From positions 62,001 through 126,000 of the forward strand of contig NZ_AWEZ01000073.1 in assembly GCF_000468755.1 (NCBI RefSeq): DNA of 64,000 nt, in the 5' to 3' direction. The position numbers and the translations under genes were made by a program. This document shows positions 25,308 to 35,748 of the stretch, one piece after another; the first letter of the stretch is position 1; each line of letters begins with the position of its first letter. The stretch is from Olsenella profusa F0195. GTDB lineage: Bacteria; Actinomycetota; Coriobacteriia; Coriobacteriales; Atopobiaceae. The notes beneath the pieces are model-generated. The model saw only the letters and a program-made list of their open reading frames with translations, ran no database searches and was not told the DNA's origin.

Positions 25308-27167
25308 ATGAATGGATTGACCGTCATCGTCATCGCGGCGGTGGTCTTGGTCATCGGCTATGGGGCGTATGGCCGTTGGCTCGCAAGGACCTGGGGCATC
25401 GACGAGGGTGCGCTGACGCCCGCCATGCGCATGGAGGATGGCAGGGACTACGCGCCAGCATCGCGCTTCTCCGTGTTCGCGCACCAGTTCTCGTCGATCT
25501 GTGGTGCTGGCCCCGTCACGGGGACCATCGTGGCCATGATGTTCGGTTGGCTGCCCGTGCTGCTGTGGGTGCTCGTCGGCGGCGTCTTCTTTGGCGCCGT
25601 GCACGACTTTGGCGCCCTCTACGCCTCGATCAAGAACAACGGCAAGTCGCTGGGCCAGCTCATCGAGAAGTACATCGGGAGGACGGGCCGCCGCCTCTTC
25701 CTCCTGTTCAGCTTCCTGTTCTGCTGTATCGTCGTCGCCGCGTTCACGGCCATGGTCGCGGGCACGTTCGCCTCGACCTTCGATGCCAGCGGGGCCGTTG
25801 ACGTCACCAAGTCGTATGCGGCGGGATGCGCGGGGACGATCTCGATCCTGTTCACGTTCGTGGCCATCGGCTTTGGCTGGGTCTGTCGCACCTTCGACCT
25901 CAGGGGCGTGGCCAAGTATGCCCTTGCCATCGCCCTCATCGCCGTGATGTTCGTGCTGGGCATGCTCTTCCCCCTCTACCTCAACCTGATGGGGTGGACG
26001 GCCGTCGTGGCCATCTACCTGGTCTTCGCATGTGCGATGCCCATCCAGGTGCTCAAGCAGCCACGTGACGTGCTCACGGCGATCATGATGGTCGCCATGA
26101 TCGTCTGTGCCGTGCTGGGCATCGTCGTCATGGGCCTCGACGGTCAGGCGACGATGACCGCTCCCATGATTGCCTCGTCCGAGCAGCTCGGCGCGCTTGC
26201 CGCCAAGGGCAACTACCTGTTCCCGCTGCTCTTCGTCTCCGTCGCCTGCGGCGCCCTTTCCGGCTTCCACAGCCTCGTGAGCTCGGGTACCTCGTCCAAG
26301 CAGCTCTCCAACGAGCGGGACGCCCTGCCTGTGGGGTATGGCGCCATGGTGCTCGAGAGCTTTGTGGGCACGCTTGCCGTCGTCGTGGCAGCTATCATGT
26401 TTGGGGACATGAACACCGTCGGCACCGGCGCCCTCAATGCGGGCGTTGCCAGTACCCCGTTTCAGATCTTTGCCGCCGGTGTGGCGCGCGGCATGCAGAG
26501 CTTTGGCGTCAACGGCACCTTTGCGACCGTGTTCATGACCATGAACGTCTCGGCGTTGGCGCTCACCTCGCTGGACGCCGTGGCACGCATAGGCCGCACG
26601 TCATTCCAGGAGTTCTTCTTCAAGACCAACGACGTTCAGGCCGAGAAGGCCATCGAGAAGAGCGCCGGCCAGAGGCTCGTGACCAACACATGGTTTGCCA
26701 CCATCATCACCCTGGTCATCGGTGTGGGGATGTCGCTGGGCGGCTATCTCAACATCTGGCCGCTCTTTGGCGCCTCGAACCAGCTGCTTGGCGGCATGAC
26801 CATGATCACGCTCGCCGTGTTCTGCAGGTGCACGGGGCGCAAGGGGTTCATGCTGTACGCGCCCGTCGCGTTCCTGCTCTGCTGCACGTTCACGTCACTG
26901 ACCATGAGCGCCATCAACTGCCTCAACGCGGTCGTCGCCAACGCCACGCCGGCCGTGCTCGCCACGAGTGGGCTGCAGCTCGTCTTTGCGGTGCTGCTCA
27001 TGGTTCTGGGGCTCATCGTCGCCTACAACTGCCTCAAGGAGCTCTTCCGGGCCAAGGCGGGATCCAAGCCTGACGAGGAGCCCGAATGGACGGAGCTCGG
27101 CCGCGCGCATGTGACCGAGGTCAGGGCCAAGACCACTACGGGTGACGCAGAGGCCACGGCCGTATAG
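25308..27167 (+). CDS. cstA: CstA family carbon-starvation/peptide or pyruvate transporter
   Basis: 619 residues with about 16 hydrophobic segments. CstA signatures are present: FAHQFSSICGAGPVTGTIVA near residue 60, a HDFGALYAS stretch, SGFHSLVSSGTSSKQL in the middle and WPLFGASNQLLGG late. CstA proteins take up peptides; relatives (BtsT) take up pyruvate. The shorter form (no long C-terminal extension) is typical of anaerobes. ATG 25308 is chosen because the protein starts with the first membrane helix there. A position just before pyruvate/acetoin-linked genes is consistent with pyruvate import, but this is inference. Confidence 0.88.
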   Translation: MNGLTVIVIAAVVLVIGYGAYGRWLARTWGIDEGALTPAMRMEDGRDYAPASRFSVFAHQFSSICGAGPVTGTIVAMMFGWLPVLLWVLVGGVFFGAVHDFGALYASIKNNGKSLGQLIEKYIGRTGRRLFLLFSFLFCCIVVAAFTAMVAGTFASTFDASGAVDVTKSYAAGCAGTISILFTFVAIGFGWVCRTFDLRGVAKYALAIALIAVMFVLGMLFPLYLNLMGWTAVVAIYLVFACAMPIQVLKQPRDVLTAIMMVAMIVCAVLGIVVMGLDGQATMTAPMIASSEQLGALAAKGNYLFPLLFVSVACGALSGFHSLVSSGTSSKQLSNERDALPVGYGAMVLESFVGTLAVVVAAIMFGDMNTVGTGALNAGVASTPFQIFAAGVARGMQSFGVNGTFATVFMTMNVSALALTSLDAVARIGRTSFQEFFFKTNDVQAEKAIEKSAGQRLVTNTWFATIITLVIGVGMSLGGYLNIWPLFGASNQLLGGMTMITLAVFCRCTGRKGFMLYAPVAFLLCCTFTSLTMSAINCLNAVVANATPAVLATSGLQLVFAVLLMVLGLIVAYNCLKELFRAKAGSKPDEEPEWTELGRAHVTEVRAKTTTGDAEATAV

Positions 27168-27235
27168 GGGGAGCGGCTCTCTGCCGGGCCCCGGGAGGGG
27201 GTGGACCGGCAGGCTGCCATCACCTCGCAGGACAT

Positions 27236-27300
27236 GACAGCCCACGCGGGGCATGGGTCGCCGCTTGCACGGGCGCGTCCCCTGCCCCGCGTGGGCCGTC
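27236..27300 (+). terminator. Long hairpin after cstA
   Basis: GACAGCCCACGCGGGGCA (27236-27253) pairs with TGCCCCGCGTGGGCCGTC (27283-27300), 17 of 18 bases, loop 29. There is no T run. The surrounding 27168-27639 region (472 bases) holds no gene I can recognise. Confidence 0.5.
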
Positions 27301-27639
27301 CGTCACCGAGGCTGGGACGAGTGCCGCTGGCCGACAATTTGCAGCAATTTAAACGATTTGTCTCTCCGCGAGGAGTGGCTCTCGATATCCTTAGCCTGGA
27401 TGTATGTCTGCTGCCCCCGCATCGACCCCTGTCGAGTGGTGTGCGGCTCTGGAGGTGGTGACTGCTGCCAGCGCCCTCTACGAACCTTGAAGACTAGAAA
27501 ACGTTGAGCATAGCCGATGCGATGCGCGGTCGTGAATCACCGGATCTCTGGGACAGGCGTGCCAAAGGACGGGGGATGGCCGTGGCGATGGGGTTGCCTG
27601 CGACACCGCGAGAGGGTCTTGGGTGAGGAGAGGGTTCCC

Positions 27640-29643
27640 ATGGCAGAGCGAACAAGGATGTTCACAAGCATCAGAATCGGAAACGTCGAGGTGAAGAACC
27701 GCCTGGCGCTGGCGCCGATGGGTGCCTTCGGGCTGGTGGACAGGTACGGTTGCTATAACCAGCGGGCGATCGACTACTATGTCGAGCGGGCGAAGGGCGG
27801 CACGGGCCTGCTGATCTCGTCGGTGACGAAGGTCGAGAACACGGTTGACTCGATGATAGACGGCTTCCTGCCCTGCACGGACATCGACCCCGCCCGCTTC
27901 GTGCTCACGGCCTCCGAGATGACCGAGCGCGTCCATGCCTATGGCTCCAAGATGTTCCTGCAGCTCTCCATGGGCTTCGGCCGCGTCCTGGCCCCCGCGC
28001 TCGCGAAGAAGCCACCCGTCTCCGCATCCGCGGTGCCCAACTTCTGGGACCCCTCGGTCACGTGTCGCGCCATGACTATCAAGGAGATCGAGTTCGTCAT
28101 ACGCAAGTTTGGCGAGGCGGCTGCCATAGCCAAGCGGGCCGGCTTCGATGGCGTCGAGATCCATGCGGTTCACGAGGGATACCTGCTTGACCAGTTCACG
28201 ACCGCCTTCACCAACCACCGCACGGACAAGTTTGGTGGGGACCTGAGGGGCCGCACGACCCTGCCCGTCGCCATCGTCAAGGAGGTCAAGGGCACGGTGG
28301 GAAAGGACTTCCCCGTCGTCCTGCGCTTCTCGATCAAGAGCTGCGTGAAGGGCTTCAATTCGGGAGGCCTCGAGGGCGAGGACTACCAGGAGTTCGGGCG
28401 CGACGCCGACGAGGGCTACACCATCGCCCCCTGGTTCGAGGAGGCGGGTTATGACGCCTTCGACGCCGACGAGGGCTCCTACGATGCCTGGTACTTTGCC
28501 CATCCCCCCGTCTACCAGCGGCATGGCCTGTATCTCGACCATACGAAGAGGCTCAAGGAGGTCGTCTCCGCCCCGGTCATCGTTGCGGGCAAGAACGACA
28601 TCCCCGAGCTCGCGGAGAGCGCGCTCGCGGAGCGGAAGGCCGACATGATCGTGCTGGGTCGAGCGCTCCTGGCGGATCCCTCCTGGCCCCAGAAGGTGCT
28701 CTCGGGCAAGGAGGACCAGATCAGGCCCTGCATTGGCTGCCATGTGGGCTGCATGGGGCGTGGATTCGAGGGCAAGCACCTCTCGTGTGCCGTCAACCCC
28801 GCGTGTGGTCGCGAGCGGCTGTATCGGATCGAGAGGATTGCGGAGCCCAGGAAGGCGCTCGTCGTCGGTGGTGGCGTGGCGGGCATGGAGGCCGCCCGCG
28901 TCCTGAGTCTGCGGGGCTTCGAGGTGTCGCTGTACGAGGCCACCGACAGGCTGGGAGGAAACATCCTGCCCGGCTCGGTACCCGACTTCAAGGCCGATGA
29001 TCGCCGCCTGATCGCCTACTACGAGCGCCAGATGGAGGTCCGGAAGGTCGACGTCCACATGGGCGCGCGACTCACGGCTGATCAGGTCGGGGACATGGAT
29101 GTCGACGTCGTCATCCTGGCCACCGGCTCCACCATATGCACGCTGGACGTGCCCTGCAGCCATCCCGAGCGTATGGTCGATGCCGTGTCGGTCCTCGAGG
29201 GCGCGCCGGTCGGCCAGAGGGTCACCATGATCGGCGGAGGGCTCGTCGGCTGCGAGACCGCCCTGTGGCTTGCGCAGCAGGGCAAGGAGGTCACCGTCGT
29301 CGAGATGCTGTCGGCGCTCCTCTCTGCGGGAAGGCCCGTCCCCTTCATGAACAAGGACATGCTCCTGACGATGATGAGGCGCGAGGGCATCAGGGAGATC
29401 ACGAACACCTCCCTGCTGGAGGTCACCGACGAGGGGGCCGTCCTCGTAGACAACCACTTCAGGACCTCGACCGTCCCCTGCGACACCGTGGTGACCTGCA
29501 CGGGGTTCAAGGCCAACGACCAGCTGTTCAAGGAGCTGTACGGCAAGGTCGAGCACCTCTACAACGTGGGGGACAGCCAGGTGGCGGCGGATGTGATGAC
29601 GGCGGTCTGGCAGGCCAACGAGGTCGCCCTCAACGTTTCGTGA
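27640..29643 (+). CDS. OYE-family FMN/4Fe-4S/FAD reductase (enoate reductase / 2,4-dienoyl-CoA reductase / BaiCD type)
   Basis: 667 residues. The N-terminal TIM barrel (residues 1-370) is Old Yellow Enzyme type (NRLALAPMGAFG, EIHAVHEGYLLDQF). The 4Fe-4S cysteines follow in CIGCHVGC and the next Cys. The C-terminal part has an FAD loop VVGGGVAGMEAAR and an NADH loop IGGGLVGCETA. Such enzymes reduce activated C=C bonds with NADH; in gut anaerobes relatives act on enoates, bile acids or plant compounds. ATG 27640 is preceded by GAGGAGAGGG. It is followed by acoA but after 190 bases, so it may be a separate unit. The substrate is unknown. Confidence 0.85.
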   Translation: MAERTRMFTSIRIGNVEVKNRLALAPMGAFGLVDRYGCYNQRAIDYYVERAKGGTGLLISSVTKVENTVDSMIDGFLPCTDIDPARFVLTASEMTERVHAYGSKMFLQLSMGFGRVLAPALAKKPPVSASAVPNFWDPSVTCRAMTIKEIEFVIRKFGEAAAIAKRAGFDGVEIHAVHEGYLLDQFTTAFTNHRTDKFGGDLRGRTTLPVAIVKEVKGTVGKDFPVVLRFSIKSCVKGFNSGGLEGEDYQEFGRDADEGYTIAPWFEEAGYDAFDADEGSYDAWYFAHPPVYQRHGLYLDHTKRLKEVVSAPVIVAGKNDIPELAESALAERKADMIVLGRALLADPSWPQKVLSGKEDQIRPCIGCHVGCMGRGFEGKHLSCAVNPACGRERLYRIERIAEPRKALVVGGGVAGMEAARVLSLRGFEVSLYEATDRLGGNILPGSVPDFKADDRRLIAYYERQMEVRKVDVHMGARLTADQVGDMDVDVVILATGSTICTLDVPCSHPERMVDAVSVLEGAPVGQRVTMIGGGLVGCETALWLAQQGKEVTVVEMLSALLSAGRPVPFMNKDMLLTMMRREGIREITNTSLLEVTDEGAVLVDNHFRTSTVPCDTVVTCTGFKANDQLFKELYGKVEHLYNVGDSQVAADVMTAVWQANEVALNVS

Positions 29644-29835
29644 CGTGATGTGACGGCGCCGCCGGCGAGGGGAGGCGCCCGACGTCGCCGTCGTGGCAGG
29701 GGCCTGCGAGGGGCGTGGTGGCCCACGCCCCTTGGGGCCATGGCTTCATCGAAGATGGGAGACTCGTATGACGGTATCGATGCATCGGTCGTGACGGACA
29801 GGGCCCAATTTCGCTGACAAGGGAGGCGCGTCCCT

Positions 29836-30822
29836 ATGAAGGTGCCTACTAACGAAGACATGAAGGGCATGTACGAGACCCTCGTGAGGATTCGCACGTT
29901 CGAGAGCAGGGCGGTGGACCTGTTCGCGGAGGGACAGATTCCGGGCTTTCTTCACTCCTATCTCGGAGAGGAGGCGATTGCCACCGGCGTGTGCGCGAAC
30001 CTGGAGAGGACGGACTTCATCACGAGCACGCACAGGGGCCATGGCCACATCATCGCCAAGGGCGGCGACACCAGATACATGATGGCCGAGCTGTATGGCC
30101 GCACGACCGGCTACTGCAAGGGCAAGGGCGGCTCCATGCACATTGCGGACAGGGACCTGGGGATCCTGGGCGCCAATGGCATCGTGGGAGCCGGACAGGA
30201 CATCGCCGTGGGGGCGGGCCTCTCCATCGCGTACCGGGGGACCAACCAGGTGACCGCCTGCTTCTTCGGTGATGGCTCCACGAACCAGGGAACCTTCAAT
30301 GAGGCCCTCAACATGGCGTCCATCTGGAAGCTTCCCATCGTCTTCGTCTGCGAGAACAACCAGTTTGGCATTTCCATGAGCCAGTCCAGGCACCAGGCTA
30401 TCAAGGACATCGCGGATCGCGCCGTGTCCTACGGGTTCCCCGGCATCGCGGTCGATGGCAATGACGTCATGGCCGTCTATGAGGTGGCGCGAGAGGCGGT
30501 CAATCGCGCCCGGCAGGGGCAGGGGCCAACGCTCGTCGAGTGCAAGACCTGGAGGTGGCGTGGCCACTTCGAGGGCGACCCGAGCGTCTACAAGGATCCG
30601 GTGGAGCAGGAAGCCTGGATGGAGAAGGAGCCCGTCAGGCGCTACCGTACGTTCCTCGAGGAGAACGAGGTCATGACCGCGGACGAGATGGATGCGGTCG
30701 ACAAGCGGATTGACGACGAGATCGATGCCGCGGTCGCGTACGCGCAGGAGAGCCCGCTGCCGCAGCCGGAGGACGTCGTCAAGGACGTCTATACCGATAT
30801 CGTAGAGGAGGTGCGTCACTGA
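29836..30822 (+). CDS. acoA: Acetoin dehydrogenase complex E1, alpha subunit
   Basis: 328 residues. TPP-dependent E1 alpha, which cleaves acetoin (or decarboxylates a 2-oxoacid) and transfers the unit to lipoate. The TPP motif runs from GDGS (145-148) to the paired Asn (about 174-175). The GLGEE-like HSYLGEEAIATG and the THRGHGH loop are typical. Length matches AcoA rather than the longer pyruvate dehydrogenase alpha chains. The neighbouring acoX is found only in acetoin operons, which decides the substrate call. Its stop overlaps the ATG of acoB. Confidence 0.9.
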   Translation: MKVPTNEDMKGMYETLVRIRTFESRAVDLFAEGQIPGFLHSYLGEEAIATGVCANLERTDFITSTHRGHGHIIAKGGDTRYMMAELYGRTTGYCKGKGGSMHIADRDLGILGANGIVGAGQDIAVGAGLSIAYRGTNQVTACFFGDGSTNQGTFNEALNMASIWKLPIVFVCENNQFGISMSQSRHQAIKDIADRAVSYGFPGIAVDGNDVMAVYEVAREAVNRARQGQGPTLVECKTWRWRGHFEGDPSVYKDPVEQEAWMEKEPVRRYRTFLEENEVMTADEMDAVDKRIDDEIDAAVAYAQESPLPQPEDVVKDVYTDIVEEVRH

Positions 30823-31793
30823 TGAAGACCATGAAGGCTATGGAGGCCCTCCGCGAGGGCATGTGCATCCGCATGAGAGAGGACGAGAACGTCCTTTTGC
30901 TCGGCGAGGATGTCGGCGCGTTCGGCGGATGCTTTGGCGTATCCGCGGGCATGCTTGACGAGTTTGGGCCCGAGAGGGTTCGTGACACGCCCATCTCCGA
31001 GGGTGCCATCATCGGCGCGGCGACGGGCTCGGCGGCGACGGGGCTGCGCCCCATCGCTGAGATCATGTTCTCTGACTTCCTCACGGTTGCCATGGACCAG
31101 GTGGTGAACAACGCCGCGTTCATGCACTACATGTTTGGTGGCAAGATCGAGCTCCCGATGGTCGTTCGGACCGTCAATGGCGCCGGCGCGCAGGGGGCGG
31201 CGCAGCACTCGAAGTCGATGGAGGCATGGGTCACGCACATCCCGGGCCTGAAGGTGGTGTTTCCCTCCACGCCGCAGGACTGCCTGGGCCTGATGCTCGC
31301 GTCCATAGATGACGACAACCCCGTCATCTTCTTCGAGCACAAGATGGCATACGGCCGTGCGGGGGAGGTGGCCTCAAGAGATCCGATCCCCCTGGGCAAG
31401 GGCGACATCAAGCGGGAGGGTGACGACCTGACGATCATCGCCTACGGCAACCAGCTGTTCGTGGCGCTGGATGCGGCCGAGGCGCTGGCCAAGGAGGGCA
31501 TCTCCGCGGAGGTCGTGGATCCTCGCACGCTGTACCCCCTCGACAAGGACCTGATCGCCCAATCGGTCGAGAAGACGGGCAACGTCATCGTGACGTCCGA
31601 GGAGTTCAAGCGGGGAAGCTATGCCGGTGAGATATCCGCGTTCGTCTCAGAGGAGCTCTTTGACGACCTCAACTCATCCGTAAGGCGCGTCTGCGCGCTC
31701 GACACCCCCGTTCCCTTCGCTCCGATCCTGGAGCAGACCTTCCTCCCGAAGGCCGAGGACATCGTCGCGGCCGCACGGGAGCAGCTGGGATAG
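30822..31793 (+). CDS. acoB: Acetoin dehydrogenase complex E1, beta subunit
   Basis: 323 residues. It forms the alpha2beta2 E1 with AcoA. Conserved parts: LLLGEDVGAFGGCFGVSAGM near the start (Glu that activates TPP), DTPISEGAIIGAATGSA, and a C-terminal transketolase-type domain with VDPRTLYPLD. The ATG overlaps the acoA TGA (TGATG), giving coupled translation and equal amounts of both subunits. Confidence 0.9.
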   Translation: MKTMKAMEALREGMCIRMREDENVLLLGEDVGAFGGCFGVSAGMLDEFGPERVRDTPISEGAIIGAATGSAATGLRPIAEIMFSDFLTVAMDQVVNNAAFMHYMFGGKIELPMVVRTVNGAGAQGAAQHSKSMEAWVTHIPGLKVVFPSTPQDCLGLMLASIDDDNPVIFFEHKMAYGRAGEVASRDPIPLGKGDIKREGDDLTIIAYGNQLFVALDAAEALAKEGISAEVVDPRTLYPLDKDLIAQSVEKTGNVIVTSEEFKRGSYAGEISAFVSEELFDDLNSSVRRVCALDTPVPFAPILEQTFLPKAEDIVAAAREQLG

Positions 31794-31880
31794 GGGGCCG
31801 GAGGGCTCGCCCGGTGGCCTGTGACGGGGCGCCGGACGGGCCCCTCCCCGATGGGGGGAGATGCCTGAGAAGGAGGTCGG

Positions 31881-32903
31881 ATGATGCCAAGCCTGGGAAT
31901 CATTGCAAACCCCGCTTCTGGCAAGGACATCCGCAGGCTGGTGTCCTATGCGACGATCATCGACAACCAGGAGAAGGTGAACATCGTCAAGCGCCTGGTG
32001 CTGGCCGCCCAGTCCCTCGGGGTGGACGAGGTGCTCTTCATGCCGGACAGCTATCACTTCGGCGAGGTGGCGATGGGCGAGCTGACGGCAGACCGTACGC
32101 TGAGGGCCTCGTACGAGGTCATGGACCTTCCGATCTTCGCGACCCAGGAGGACACCATCCGGGCGGCCGCCGAGATGGAGCGGCGCCATGTGGGCTGCAT
32201 CGTCGTCCTGGGTGGCGATGGGACGAGCCGGGCGGTCGCGAAGTCGGTCCGCGACACGCCCATCCTTCCGCTGTCCACCGGTACGAACAACACCTACCAG
32301 GAGATGATCGAGGGGACGGTCGCAGGCATGGCTGCCGGCATCATCGCGGGCATGGAGGACCCGTCCCCCCACTGCATCCGGGACAAGAGGATCGAGGTCC
32401 GCATCAATGGCAGGTTCCGCGACATCGCCCTGATCGATGCCGCCATATCGGATGACCTCTGGGTGGGCGCACGGGCGATCTGGAACGCGGATGACATAGG
32501 GACGGTGATCGTCACCCGCTGCAGTCCTGCGAGCATCGGCTTCTCGGCGGCCGCCGGCTGTCACTGCGTGATCCTTCCGACGGATGACCAGGGCCTTGCG
32601 CTGGAGCTTGCCGGCGGCAGCCATGCCGCGCGCAGGGGAGGCGGGCGGCGGTACCGGGCGCCCATCGCGGCGGGCGTGTTGAACGAGATAGAGGTCCTTG
32701 ACTCCAGGGAGCTCGAGCTCGATGAGCCCTATCGCATCGAAGCCGAGTCAGACGGCATGCTCGCCGTGGACGGGGAGCGGGAGGTCCGCATCGCGAAGGG
32801 CGACGTGCTGGACTTCAGCATCACGCGCAACGGCCCGCTGCGCGTTCTGGTTCGCGAGACGCTTGACCAGGCGGTCGACGACAACCTGTTCGAGCTCCGC
32901 TAG
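31881..32903 (+). CDS. acoX: AcoX, ATP-NAD kinase-like protein of acetoin operons
   Basis: 340 residues. It has the NAD kinase/diacylglycerol kinase-type fold: [13 protein letters not shown] at the N-terminus and the GGDGTSR nucleotide loop near residue 113, followed by STGTNNTY in place of GTGND. AcoX accompanies acetoin dehydrogenase genes in many bacteria; its reaction is not settled. The start is ATGATG 31881 behind AAGGAGG. It is inserted between the E1 and E2 genes. Confidence 0.85.
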   Translation: MMPSLGIIANPASGKDIRRLVSYATIIDNQEKVNIVKRLVLAAQSLGVDEVLFMPDSYHFGEVAMGELTADRTLRASYEVMDLPIFATQEDTIRAAAEMERRHVGCIVVLGGDGTSRAVAKSVRDTPILPLSTGTNNTYQEMIEGTVAGMAAGIIAGMEDPSPHCIRDKRIEVRINGRFRDIALIDAAISDDLWVGARAIWNADDIGTVIVTRCSPASIGFSAAAGCHCVILPTDDQGLALELAGGSHAARRGGGRRYRAPIAAGVLNEIEVLDSRELELDEPYRIEAESDGMLAVDGEREVRIAKGDVLDFSITRNGPLRVLVRETLDQAVDDNLFELR

Positions 32904-32922
32904 TCGAGAGGAGGCGTGCGTC

Positions 32923-34263
32923 ATGGCTGAGAAGGTGCTGATGCCCAAGCTGGGGATGACCATGACGGAAGGTACCGTCGAGGAGTGGAGGGTGAAGGAG
33001 GGCGATGCGGTCGAGAAGGGCCAGGCTATAGTCTCGGTGGCGACCGACAAGCTGACGAACGATGTGGAGGCGCCGTGCGAGGGGGTGGTCTTGCGGATAC
33101 TCGCCGCGGAGGGCGCGTCGGTCCCGGTGTCAGCCACCCTCGCCTACCTCGGCGCACCCGGTGAGGCCATCCCCGAGGAGGGGGCCGCCGATAGGACCGT
33201 CGCCCAGGCCGCGCCCGCGGGACCTGCGGACGAGGTCACCGCGGTGCCGAGGGGGTCCTCCAACAGGGACGTGAGGGCCGCGCCGGTTGCGCGGAAGCTG
33301 GCGAAGGAGCATGGCGTTGACCTGTCGCTCGTGGAGGGAACGGGGCCCAACGGGCGCATCAGGAGGGAGGACGTCGAGGCCTTCCTCGCGGCACAGTCCC
33401 AGGGTGAGGCGCAGGCTCCCCTTCGCGTGAGTCCAACCGCGCGGAAGCTCGCGGAGGATACGGGCGTTGACGTGAGCCAGCTGGACGTCGGCGGGCGCCG
33501 CATCATGAAGGACGACGTCCTGGGCGCAGCCGGTGGGTCCGTGCGGGCCGACGTGGCGGCCGAGCCGGAGGGCGATGACTATCCGCCGATGAGGGTCAGC
33601 TCCATGCGACGCAGCATCGCCAGGAACATGACGGCGTCCTGGCACACCTCGCCACGCGTCACCTACACGCACCCGGTCGACTGCACGGCGCTCAAGGCCC
33701 TGCGCACCACCTTGCGGGAGCCCTTCGAGGCAGAGGGGCTCAAGATAACGTACAACCACATCATCATGAAGGTCGCGGCCCAGGCCCTGATGGAGTTTCC
33801 GGACATCAATGCGAGCTTTGACAGCGAGCAGCTGACGCGGCATGCCCACGCGAACGTCGGGCTTGCCGTCGCCAAGGGGGATGGCCTGATCGTCCCCAAC
33901 GTGAAATGGGTGGAGGCCAAGGCGCTGAGGGAGGTCTCCCGCGAGACGGAGGGCCTGATAGCAGCCGTCCGGGACGGCAGCATCGGCATGGATGACGTCA
34001 TGGGTGGGACGTTCTCCATCACGAACCTGGGACGGTATGGCGTCACGGGCTTCTCGCCCATCATCAATCAGCCTGAGCTGGCGATCCTGGGTGTCTGCGC
34101 CATCGTCGACACCCCGGTCGTGCGCGACGGCCGCGTGGTCATCCGTCCGATGATGAACCTCTGCCTGGCTGCCGACCACAGGGTCGTGGACGGCGTCATG
34201 GCCGCCGGGTTCCTACGGCGCGTCGCACAGCTCGTGGAGAATCCCTACCTGCTGCTGGCGTAA
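32923..34263 (+). CDS. acoC: Dihydrolipoamide acetyltransferase E2 of the acetoin complex
   Basis: 446 residues. The lipoyl domain is at 1-76 with Lys43 (ATDKLTND). Two E1/E3-binding domains follow in tandem: [16 protein letters not shown]...[11 protein letters not shown] and [19 protein letters not shown]...RIMKDDV. The second has a shortened GTG region. The catalytic domain has AADHRVVDG with the active His near residue 419. It transfers acetyl from lipoate to CoA. ATG 32923 follows GAGAGGAGG. Most E2 proteins carry one binding domain, so the duplication is notable. Lipoylation could come from the lipoate ligase gene at 36582-37586. Confidence 0.9.
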   Translation: MAEKVLMPKLGMTMTEGTVEEWRVKEGDAVEKGQAIVSVATDKLTNDVEAPCEGVVLRILAAEGASVPVSATLAYLGAPGEAIPEEGAADRTVAQAAPAGPADEVTAVPRGSSNRDVRAAPVARKLAKEHGVDLSLVEGTGPNGRIRREDVEAFLAAQSQGEAQAPLRVSPTARKLAEDTGVDVSQLDVGGRRIMKDDVLGAAGGSVRADVAAEPEGDDYPPMRVSSMRRSIARNMTASWHTSPRVTYTHPVDCTALKALRTTLREPFEAEGLKITYNHIIMKVAAQALMEFPDINASFDSEQLTRHAHANVGLAVAKGDGLIVPNVKWVEAKALREVSRETEGLIAAVRDGSIGMDDVMGGTFSITNLGRYGVTGFSPIINQPELAILGVCAIVDTPVVRDGRVVIRPMMNLCLAADHRVVDGVMAAGFLRRVAQLVENPYLLLA

Positions 34264-34275
34264 GGGGGCAAGAGC

Positions 34276-35718
34276 ATGGACAGGACAGGAGCATCACGGG
34301 CAGCCACCTCCGGAAGCAGGACGGTCATCGTGATAGGGGGCGGGCCGGGAGGGTATGTTGCGGCAATCCGTGCCGCACAGCTCGGGGCCGCCGTCACCCT
34401 GATCGAGCGGGAGCACATTGGCGGCACCTGCCTCAACATCGGCTGCATACCGACCAAGTGCCTCCTCCACAGCGCGGAGCTGCTCTGTGAGATCCGGGAC
34501 TGGGGGGCGGAGGTCGGCGTCGACGTGGATGGTGCGCGGGTCAACGTCCCCCAGCTCATGGCCCACAAGGACAGCGTGGTCAACCAGCTCACCTCCGGTG
34601 TGGCTGGGCTCCTGCGCCTCCACGGCGTCAAGGTGATCGAGGGCGAGGCGAGGTTCACCGGACGACGGGAGATCGAGCTGACCAGGCGGAATGGGTCAGG
34701 GGAGACGATGGGTGCCGATGACCTCATCGTCGCCTCGGGCTCCGTCAACGCGGTGCCCCCCATCCCGGGCCTGAGGGAGGTGCCCGCCTGCATCGACTCG
34801 ACGGGGGCCCTGGGACTCACGCGCCTGCCCGAGTCGATGGTCGTGATTGGTGGCGGGGTGATCGGCGTGGAGCTGGCCTGCGCCTATGCGGCATTTGGAA
34901 CGCGGGTCGATATCGTCGAGGCGCTTGACCACGTGCTCCCGATGCTCGACGGCGACCTCACCAAGATCGGCATCGCACACATGAGGCGGATGGGCATCAA
35001 GCTCCACCTGTCCTGTCCCGTCCAGAGGGTGGAGGAGCGCGCCGGAGGGGCGACGGTCGTCTGCAGGGACAAGGATGCGGGCCAAGAGGTCTCCTTCGAG
35101 GCCGAGAAGGTCCTCGTGGCGGTCGGACGCGCGCCCAACACGGCCTCCCTCGACCTCGCGGCCGGCGGCATCGACAACGAGCGGGGCGCCATCCGCGTCA
35201 ACGACCACATGCAGACCAACGTCAGGGGCGTGTATGCCATCGGGGACTGCGTGTGTGGGCATGCGCGGCTGGCCCATACGGCGATGGTCATGGGGGAGGT
35301 CGCCGCAGAGACCATCATGGGCCCGGAGGCACGGTACGACGAATCGACAAACCCCACCTGTGTCTACATGGAGCCGGAGGCGGCGTCGGTCGGCCTGACG
35401 GAGGAGCAGTGCCAGGAGCGGGACATCGCCTATCGGACCGCGAGGTTCTCCCTGGCGGGCAATGGCAAGGCGCTGATCGAGAACGGTGGCGAAGGCCTGG
35501 TCAAGATCATCGCGGAGCCACGATACGACCAGATTCTGGGCATGCACATCATAGGGCCGCGAGCAACCGACCTCATCAGCGAGGGGGCCCTGGCGATTCG
35601 CCTGGAGGCAACGGTGGACGAGCTGGTGAGCACGATTCACGCGCACCCCACGATCTCCGAGGCCGTGAGGGAGGCGTCCCTCAGCTACTTCGGCCGCGCG
35701 ATCCACGCCAAGAGCTGA
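34276..35718 (+). CDS. lpdA: Dihydrolipoamide dehydrogenase E3
   Basis: 480 residues. FAD loop IGGGPGGYVAAIRAAQ, redox disulfide in GGTCLNIGCIPTK, NAD loop VIGGGVIGVE, and the C-terminal active-site His-Glu in HAHPTISEAV. It reoxidises dihydrolipoyl E2 with NAD+. It sits 12 bases after acoC and is the E3 of this complex. Confidence 0.93.
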   Translation: MDRTGASRAATSGSRTVIVIGGGPGGYVAAIRAAQLGAAVTLIEREHIGGTCLNIGCIPTKCLLHSAELLCEIRDWGAEVGVDVDGARVNVPQLMAHKDSVVNQLTSGVAGLLRLHGVKVIEGEARFTGRREIELTRRNGSGETMGADDLIVASGSVNAVPPIPGLREVPACIDSTGALGLTRLPESMVVIGGGVIGVELACAYAAFGTRVDIVEALDHVLPMLDGDLTKIGIAHMRRMGIKLHLSCPVQRVEERAGGATVVCRDKDAGQEVSFEAEKVLVAVGRAPNTASLDLAAGGIDNERGAIRVNDHMQTNVRGVYAIGDCVCGHARLAHTAMVMGEVAAETIMGPEARYDESTNPTCVYMEPEAASVGLTEEQCQERDIAYRTARFSLAGNGKALIENGGEGLVKIIAEPRYDQILGMHIIGPRATDLISEGALAIRLEATVDELVSTIHAHPTISEAVREASLSYFGRAIHAKS

Positions 35719-35748
35719 GGGCCATACCAACGAGAAGGAGGTACTGGC

